Shown here: positions 59,122 through 64,000 of the stretch, one piece after another
Layout of the letters: each line of letters opens with the position of its first letter
Position numbering within the stretch: the stretch's first letter is position 1
Assembly (NCBI GenBank): GCA_002692725.1
Contig: NZLU01000023.1
Coordinates: 1-64,000 of the forward strand
Origin: Ponticaulis sp.
Lineage (GTDB): Bacteria > Pseudomonadota > Alphaproteobacteria > Caulobacterales > Hyphomonadaceae
Reading direction: 5' to 3'
Length of the DNA stretch: 64,000 bases
Notes under the pieces: model-generated
Told to the model about the DNA's origin: nothing
The model's input: the letters and a program-made list of their open reading frames with translations, nothing else
The model's database searches: none
Position numbers and translations under genes: made by a program

Positions 59122-60069
59122 ATGACCCTGTTAAAACTGGGCACAAGAAATTCCCCCCTTGCACTGGCACAGGCGCGCTGGGTTGCTGCAGAAATCGAAG
59201 CGATTTTGCACGGAGATGTGACCTGCAAGATTGTCGGCATGACCACAAGCGGCGACCAATTGCAGGATCGCAGCCTGATCGAAGCCGGCGGAAAAGGGCT
59301 GTTCACCAAGGAATTGGATATCGCGCTGGAACAGGGTGAGGTCGATATTCTGGTCCACTCCCTGAAGGATGTGCCGGTAGAATTGCCACTCGGCCAGCGC
59401 ATTCTGGCTTATCCGGCTCGCGAAGATCCGCGTGATGCGTTCATCAGTCTGAAATACGGCTCGATATCTGATTTGCCCGAGGGCGCGACCGTCGGCACTT
59501 CCAGTCTGCGCCGCCGCGCGTTTTTGCTCGCCAAACGCCCTGATCTCAACGTCGTTGAGTTTCGCGGCAATGTTCAGACCCGGCTCAAAAAGCTGGAAGA
59601 AGGCGTGGCGGAAGCGACATTTCTCGCCTGTGCAGGGCTGCGACGGCTCGGAATGGGCGATACGATCCGGTCCGGCCTGGATCCGAAAGATTTTCTGCCG
59701 GCTGTCGGGCAGGGCATTCTTGCGATCGCAGCCTATCCTGAAAGGCTCAACCCTGCCGCAGCGGATTGCGTGCGCATGTTGAATGACGCCGAAACAGAAC
59801 GAGCCGCGCTTGCAGAGCGGGCCGCACTGGGGCGTCTTGATGGCTCCTGTCGGACACCGATTGCGGCGCATCTGTTCCATGATGGGCCCGGCTGTTATCG
59901 TCTTGTGGTGCAGACTGCAGATCCGTCCGGCAAACCGTTTTATTCTGCCGAGAAAGAGCTCGAAGGTCTGGAACTGTTCCTGCAGGATTTCAGAAAACTG
60001 GGTGAAGAGACGGCAGACCTCATTCTCGATCAGGCTGGAGGGCGCCTGCCTCATCTCGAGGATGTCTGA
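59122..60069 (+). CDS. hemC: Hydroxymethylbilane synthase (porphobilinogen deaminase)
   Basis: Joins four porphobilinogen units into hydroxymethylbilane for heme, siroheme and related tetrapyrroles. The 315-residue sequence has GTRNSPLALAQ, KGLFTKELD, the catalytic Asp in HSLKDVP, GTSSLRRRA, and the cofactor-binding Cys243 in LDGSCRTPIAAH. It is the first gene of the hemC-hemD-mitofilin-hemY unit; hemD starts 1 base after its stop. Confidence 0.98.
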   Translation: MTLLKLGTRNSPLALAQARWVAAEIEAILHGDVTCKIVGMTTSGDQLQDRSLIEAGGKGLFTKELDIALEQGEVDILVHSLKDVPVELPLGQRILAYPAREDPRDAFISLKYGSISDLPEGATVGTSSLRRRAFLLAKRPDLNVVEFRGNVQTRLKKLEEGVAEATFLACAGLRRLGMGDTIRSGLDPKDFLPAVGQGILAIAAYPERLNPAAADCVRMLNDAETERAALAERAALGRLDGSCRTPIAAHLFHDGPGCYRLVVQTADPSGKPFYSAEKELEGLELFLQDFRKLGEETADLILDQAGGRLPHLEDV

Positions 60070-60070
60070 G

Positions 60071-60799
60071 ATGACGGGCGTGATCGTGACGCGGGCAGAG
60101 CCGGGTGCGACTGAGACCGCGCGATTCCTTGCGGCACATGGAGTTACGGTGCTGAAAACGCCCGCGCTCGATATTCGCCTTCACGAACTTGAAGCCGATT
60201 GGGCACCCATCAATGGCGAAAAGCTGATCTTCACCAGCGCGAACGGTGTTCGTTGCTATAAAGAGGCTGGCTGGAGCCGCGATGGGTTTGCCGTCTGCGT
60301 CGGACCTGCAACCACAGCTGCGGCCTCTGAGGCAGGCTTTCAAAATCTGCAGAACACCAATGGTGATGCTGATCAGCTGGTGGCTGAAATCATCGGCTGC
60401 TGGCATCCCGGTGAAGACCGATTTGTGCATTACGCGAATGATGCGGCAGCGGGCGATGTGTGTCGCCGATTGCAGGAGGCAGGCTTTGCTGCCCGGTTCG
60501 TCCCGCTCTACGGCGCACGGCCTGTGCCCTGGGCGCAGGTGCAATTCGTCTGGCAATCGGTTCAGGCAAATCGCGACGTGCTTCTCATTCATTCTGCCAA
60601 AGCCGCAGAGGCTGTCAAAGACTGGCTGGGCCAGGCGCAGCTCGACACAAAAAACATGAAACTGGTGGGGATTTCAGAGCGTGCCGTTCGCCCGCTTATG
60701 GGGCTTGAATGGCATTGCGTTGAGCGCGCAGAGCAACCAAATGAAATGAAGCTGATGGAAGCCCTTCAAAAGGTCCTGTCAGCCGGTGTAATGTTGTGA
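60071..60799 (+). CDS. hemD: Uroporphyrinogen-III synthase
   Basis: Closes hydroxymethylbilane with D-ring inversion. The 242-residue sequence is poorly conserved, as is usual, but shows TRAEPGATETARFL, the interdomain SANGV (IFTSANGVR), and IHSAKAAEAVKDWL. The position after hemC supports it. The start favoured is ATG 60071, nine bases after GAGG; ATG 60062 (8-base overlap with hemC) is an alternative. Confidence 0.92.
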   Translation: MTGVIVTRAEPGATETARFLAAHGVTVLKTPALDIRLHELEADWAPINGEKLIFTSANGVRCYKEAGWSRDGFAVCVGPATTAAASEAGFQNLQNTNGDADQLVAEIIGCWHPGEDRFVHYANDAAAGDVCRRLQEAGFAARFVPLYGARPVPWAQVQFVWQSVQANRDVLLIHSAKAAEAVKDWLGQAQLDTKNMKLVGISERAVRPLMGLEWHCVERAEQPNEMKLMEALQKVLSAGVML

Positions 60800-60829
60800 G
60801 GAATACCGCCCCGGAAGGTCACCCGATAC

Positions 60830-62248
60830 ATGGCAAATGAAACCGATCCGCCAGAACCAGAACCCATTGACGTCGAATTCACCCCGGCTGATCAGGACGA
60901 AACCGCGAAGAAGACAAAATCGTCTGGTCCGGGCTGGATTGGTCTGATTTCGGCAGGCGTGCTTGCCGCACTGGGTGGCGGTGCGATTGGAGTCGTGGCA
61001 AGCGGCACGGAAGGGCGGTATGCGCAAGCCGCTGAAGTCGCTGTCGACATTTCTGAACTTGAAGAGTTCGACCGTGGCCTGACAACGCAAATCACTCAAC
61101 TACAAGAACAACTTCGCGCCGCTGAGACACGGCTTTCGATTGCGCGGGAGCAGATTGACGCTGGCACGACAGAACGGAACGAGGCGCTTGAGGAAATCCG
61201 TGCCGATGTCAGCCTTTTGAATGCACGTTATATAGATCTGATCGGCGTCGATAACAGCCCTGATGAAGACACTGAGGATGAAGCACCAGATACAGAAGGC
61301 GAGTCAGACGCAGCGGATGATGGAACAGATGCCGGCCAACTCCCTCGGCCGGATATCAGCCTCGCTTCACTGATGGACCGTCTGAACGCTATTGAAAATG
61401 TTGGCGCGAATGGCGGGTCAAGCCCGGAAGAACTGGCACGAACAGTGGCCTCACTTCAGGAGCGCGCCGATCAGCTCGAAAATGCAGATCGCCAATTTGC
61501 GAATCTGATGGATGCGCGCGCTGAACTCGTTTCAGAGCTCAGCGATGAATTGGTCGAGACTGAAACGGCTCTTGCCTCTCTGCGCGAGTATTCTGAATCG
61601 CTCGAGTCCAGCCAACAGGCCGATATTCAGGCTCTCACCGATCTGACTGAAGATGTGAATGCTCTTCGTGAAACCCTGAATGAGCGGCTTTCCAATCTCG
61701 ATGATGCGCAAATCACGGAAGACGAGCAGGATCTCGTTCAGCGCGCTGATCGCGTTCTGGCGCTGTCAGCACTCGAAGTCGCCATGGAAGACGGAGACAG
61801 TTATTCGACGGAGCTCGAAGCCCTTGCGCTCAAGCTGCCAGCAAATGCGAACATTTCTGCCCTGAGGCGCATGGCTGAAAACGGCGCACCGAATATAGAT
61901 GCGCTGAAGGCGCAGCTGGTTCGTCTGAAGCCTGATGTGGCCAAAGCCGGCATACCGGATGAGCCTTCGGGTAATTGGGCGTGGGTGAATGACATCCTTT
62001 CGGGTGTCGTTTCAATGCGCGAAGAAGGGACATCAGGTGGCGAGACGGCTTCGCAGAAGGTTCAGCAAGCCATCGAGCTTCTGGAAGGCCGGGATTTGAA
62101 TGAAGCCATTGAAGCCATCAGATTGATTGATGGCAAACAGGGCGAATTGCTGTCTGACTGGCTCAAATCTGCTGAGCGGCGACAGCGCATGGACGCGCTG
62201 GTCATCGAACTGCGCAGCGATGTTTTGCAAGGTGAGGCGGCACAATGA
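60830..62248 (+). CDS. Mitofilin-family inner-membrane protein
   Basis: A 472-residue protein with an acidic N-terminus, one membrane segment (about 35-60) and a long acidic, coiled-coil periplasmic region (about 75-300), ending in the mitofilin-type helical domain (AEVA-like SALEVAMEDGDSYSTELEAL). This is the COG4223 alphaproteobacterial homologue of mitochondrial Mic60, proposed to shape membranes. Its place between hemD and hemY is conserved in the class. It overlaps hemY as ATGA. Confidence 0.87.
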   Translation: MANETDPPEPEPIDVEFTPADQDETAKKTKSSGPGWIGLISAGVLAALGGGAIGVVASGTEGRYAQAAEVAVDISELEEFDRGLTTQITQLQEQLRAAETRLSIAREQIDAGTTERNEALEEIRADVSLLNARYIDLIGVDNSPDEDTEDEAPDTEGESDAADDGTDAGQLPRPDISLASLMDRLNAIENVGANGGSSPEELARTVASLQERADQLENADRQFANLMDARAELVSELSDELVETETALASLREYSESLESSQQADIQALTDLTEDVNALRETLNERLSNLDDAQITEDEQDLVQRADRVLALSALEVAMEDGDSYSTELEALALKLPANANISALRRMAENGAPNIDALKAQLVRLKPDVAKAGIPDEPSGNWAWVNDILSGVVSMREEGTSGGETASQKVQQAIELLEGRDLNEAIEAIRLIDGKQGELLSDWLKSAERRQRMDALVIELRSDVLQGEAAQ

Positions 62249-63705
62249 TCAGACTATTCTGGCTCGTTCTTATTGTTGCCCTGGCGGCCTTGCTGGTCGT
62301 CTTTGCGATGTGGGCGAATGATATTCCCTGGCGTGTGGTGCTTGAGCGTGATGGCGAACCCGACATCGTGCTCACGCTCACAGGAGCAGCGATCTTCCTC
62401 GCGGTCGTAGGCGCAGTCATTGCCGTTGTCTGGGGTATTCTGACCGGTTTCTTCCGTTTGCCATCGCGCATCAAATCCATGCGGCAGCGTGGCCGGACCC
62501 GGAAAGGGAATGAGGCGCTTGCGAATGGTCTTCTGGCGATAGAGGGCGGTGACATCAAAGGCGCGAAACGCCTGATTTCAAAGGCATTGTCCGATGCAGA
62601 GGATGAGCGACTGGCGCTGCTTCTCGATGCGCTGACGGCTGAACAGGAATCGGACTGGACGCGGGCCGAGCGCGCCTATGCGGAGTTGTCTCGTAAGCCG
62701 GGCGCGCATTTGGCGGGTCTCAAGGGCCTGACAGGTGCGGCGGTGAAGCGTGGTGACTATGCCATGGCAATTGATCGGGCACGTGAGGCCCTCACAATGA
62801 AGGGTGAGACCGGAGACTGGCCGTTCAAATCTCTGTTCGAAATTTATGTTGCCCGCGCAGAATGGTCAGAAGCCCGCAATGTGCTCTCCATTGGTGAGCA
62901 AAAGCATCATATTGCAGGAGATGTGGCGCGGCGTCGCCGGGCTGTTTTGTTCACCGCTGAAGCCGCAGACATCATGTCGACGGATCCGGAAGGCGCAGAA
63001 CGTCTGCTGTCCGACGCGCTGAAGACAGATGCTGGGTTCCCGCCAATCGCTTATCATCTGGCGCGGCTTCAGCTCGCACGGGATGCCATTAAACCGGCCA
63101 TCCAATCCCTCGAAGCGGCCTGGAAAGCTCATCCGCATCCGGCTCTGGCGCTGGTTGCCGAACGGCTCGACAGCGGTGAAGGCAGCGCCAGTGGACGTAA
63201 GGCGATGAATGCGCTGGTCAGCGCGAACAAAACACATCGCGAAACGGCGCTCCTGAAAGCCGATATGGCGATCACGGATGGTGATTGGGATGGCGCGGAA
63301 AAAGCGCTAGGACCACTGCTTCAGGGCGGAAATCCAACGAGTCGTGTTTGCCGATTGATGGAGATGGTCTGCCGTGCCCGTCATGAGGATGCGGAGGCTC
63401 GCACATGGTCTGAACGTGCCGCCAGCGCCCCGCGCGAACCGGAATGGAGCGATATCGACACTGACGGGTCTGCCTTCACCTATTCCAAGGAAGACTGGTC
63501 GCGCATGGTTTATGCCTTTGGCGATTCCGGTCAGCTGATCCATCCACGTCACGAAACCTATCGCGCGGAGCTCGATGTTGTCCGGAACCGGGCAATCGGC
63601 TATTCTGAGCCAGCAAAAGCGGAGACATCTTCGCCAAAGCCTGGCCCGGCTTTGAATGATCCAACGCCGACACCGCCACCGGTAGATTATGTGAAAGGTC
63701 GCTAA
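62245..63705 (+). CDS. hemY: HemY-like TPR protein
   Basis: A 486-residue protein with two N-terminal membrane segments (about 3-25 and 42-65) and a long TPR-like helical repeat region (about 95-400). The opening MIRLFWLVLIVALAALLVVF and WRVVL-type PWRVVLERDGEPDIVLTLTGAA match the HemY N-terminal domain. HemY binds heme-pathway enzymes in some bacteria. It is coupled to the mitofilin gene by ATGA. A Pro-rich tail (PTPTPPPVDYVKGR) closes it. Confidence 0.9.
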   Translation: MIRLFWLVLIVALAALLVVFAMWANDIPWRVVLERDGEPDIVLTLTGAAIFLAVVGAVIAVVWGILTGFFRLPSRIKSMRQRGRTRKGNEALANGLLAIEGGDIKGAKRLISKALSDAEDERLALLLDALTAEQESDWTRAERAYAELSRKPGAHLAGLKGLTGAAVKRGDYAMAIDRAREALTMKGETGDWPFKSLFEIYVARAEWSEARNVLSIGEQKHHIAGDVARRRRAVLFTAEAADIMSTDPEGAERLLSDALKTDAGFPPIAYHLARLQLARDAIKPAIQSLEAAWKAHPHPALALVAERLDSGEGSASGRKAMNALVSANKTHRETALLKADMAITDGDWDGAEKALGPLLQGGNPTSRVCRLMEMVCRARHEDAEARTWSERAASAPREPEWSDIDTDGSAFTYSKEDWSRMVYAFGDSGQLIHPRHETYRAELDVVRNRAIGYSEPAKAETSSPKPGPALNDPTPTPPPVDYVKGR

Positions 63706-64000
63706 TTGATCGCATCGCTGCGAAATCTGATCCTCGGTTTGATGGCCCTCTCGCTTGTGGGCTATCAGACGGCGTGCGCCTGTGCGCATGGAACGGACAT
63801 GCCGGATCAACCCGTCGCGGCGCATCAGCATTGTGATGAAGCGGCAGACAGCATGGCAATGTCCATGCAAATGCCAATGCATTCCGAGACGCCTGAACTG
63901 TCTCTGCCTTGCGAGCATGTCGCGAGCCTCCAGACGGCGACAGCGGCAAGTTCAATTGCCTTTACCATCAGTCCGGTCCTGGTCACGCTGCCGCAAAGCG
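63706..64000 (+). CDS. Secreted Met/His-rich protein, C-terminus cut off
   Basis: A frame open to the right edge (98 codons seen). It begins TTG at 63706, directly after the hemY stop, or perhaps ATG at 63742. A signal peptide-like stretch (LGLMALSLVGYQTACACA) is followed by a Met/His/Cys-rich segment (HQHCDEAADSMAMSMQMPMH) typical of copper- or other soft-metal-binding exported proteins. The function is inference from composition. It may belong to the heme operon transcript. Confidence 0.6.
   Translation, partial: MIASLRNLILGLMALSLVGYQTACACAHGTDMPDQPVAAHQHCDEAADSMAMSMQMPMHSETPELSLPCEHVASLQTATAASSIAFTISPVLVTLPQS

Noticed and set aside
59131-60054. 307-codon minus-strand frame opposite hemC
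   Set aside because: It is a shadow of hemC, whose motifs are unambiguous.

Overview
This window is an ordinary-density stretch of a bacterial chromosome of moderately high GC content, with about 75 protein genes on both strands. I found no rRNA, tRNA, insertion sequence, prophage or CRISPR array. The gene content points to an alphaproteobacterium. Support comes from the divergent tsaD / hemC-hemD-mitofilin-hemY block, a Usg protein, an alphaproteobacterial-type serC followed by serA, a Zur-type regulator and a ROSE-type RNA thermometer before a small heat-shock gene. I guess the Hyphomonadales/Maricaulales neighbourhood, but that is inference from gene content and style, not proof.

Layout. 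1-5.4 kb (minus strand): the start of ugd, a secreted protein, and a tight serine operon serC-lysE-mazG-like-GNAT-serA with a structured serC leader. 5.4-5.9 kb: a gene-free stretch rich in inverted repeats. 5.9-7.9 kb: a secreted multi-domain lectin. 8-14.9 kb: zur and a MerC-like gene divergently arranged, a methyltransferase, a divergent TrpF paralogue, a DMT exporter, tandem small secreted proteins and a lipase/SCP2 pair. 15-21.5 kb: a membrane protein with a TIR-like end, an acyl-CoA carboxylase subunit, a TIR domain fused to the zinc-finger and C-terminal parts of DnaJ without a J domain, an exported methyltransferase-like lipoprotein, and hsp20 behind a sigma-32 promoter and thermometer. 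21.5-28.7 kb: GST-like protein, deaminase, gpmA, phosphomannomutase and a PIN toxin/antitoxin pair. 28.9-38.1 kb: PagL-like protein, purA, a small protein with a beta-clamp motif, an MscS channel, acyltransferase, thiolase and a GH5 glycosidase. 39-50.7 kb: leuD and leuB separated by accessory genes (chagasin-like inhibitor, SatD pair), GDSL lipoprotein, usg, a metalloprotease lipoprotein operon, asd and YceI. 51-57.7 kb: assorted conserved genes (DUF1684, YghU, DUF817, chorismate mutase, RarD, response regulator). 57.9-64 kb: tsaD, the heme cluster, and a Met/His-rich secreted protein cut by the window edge.

How the genes work together. Amino-acid metabolism is spread through the window (serA, serC, leuB, leuD, asd, chorismate mutase), with purA for purines, hemC/hemD for tetrapyrroles, and gpmA and phosphomannomutase for sugar metabolism. 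Many products are lipoproteins or secreted, which fits an envelope-rich Gram-negative cell. The most unusual items are the TIR-DnaJ fusion at 18.4 kb, the lectin with a possible pore-forming core at 5.9 kb, the gene-free structured region beside it, and the ROSE-like thermometer at 20.9 kb.
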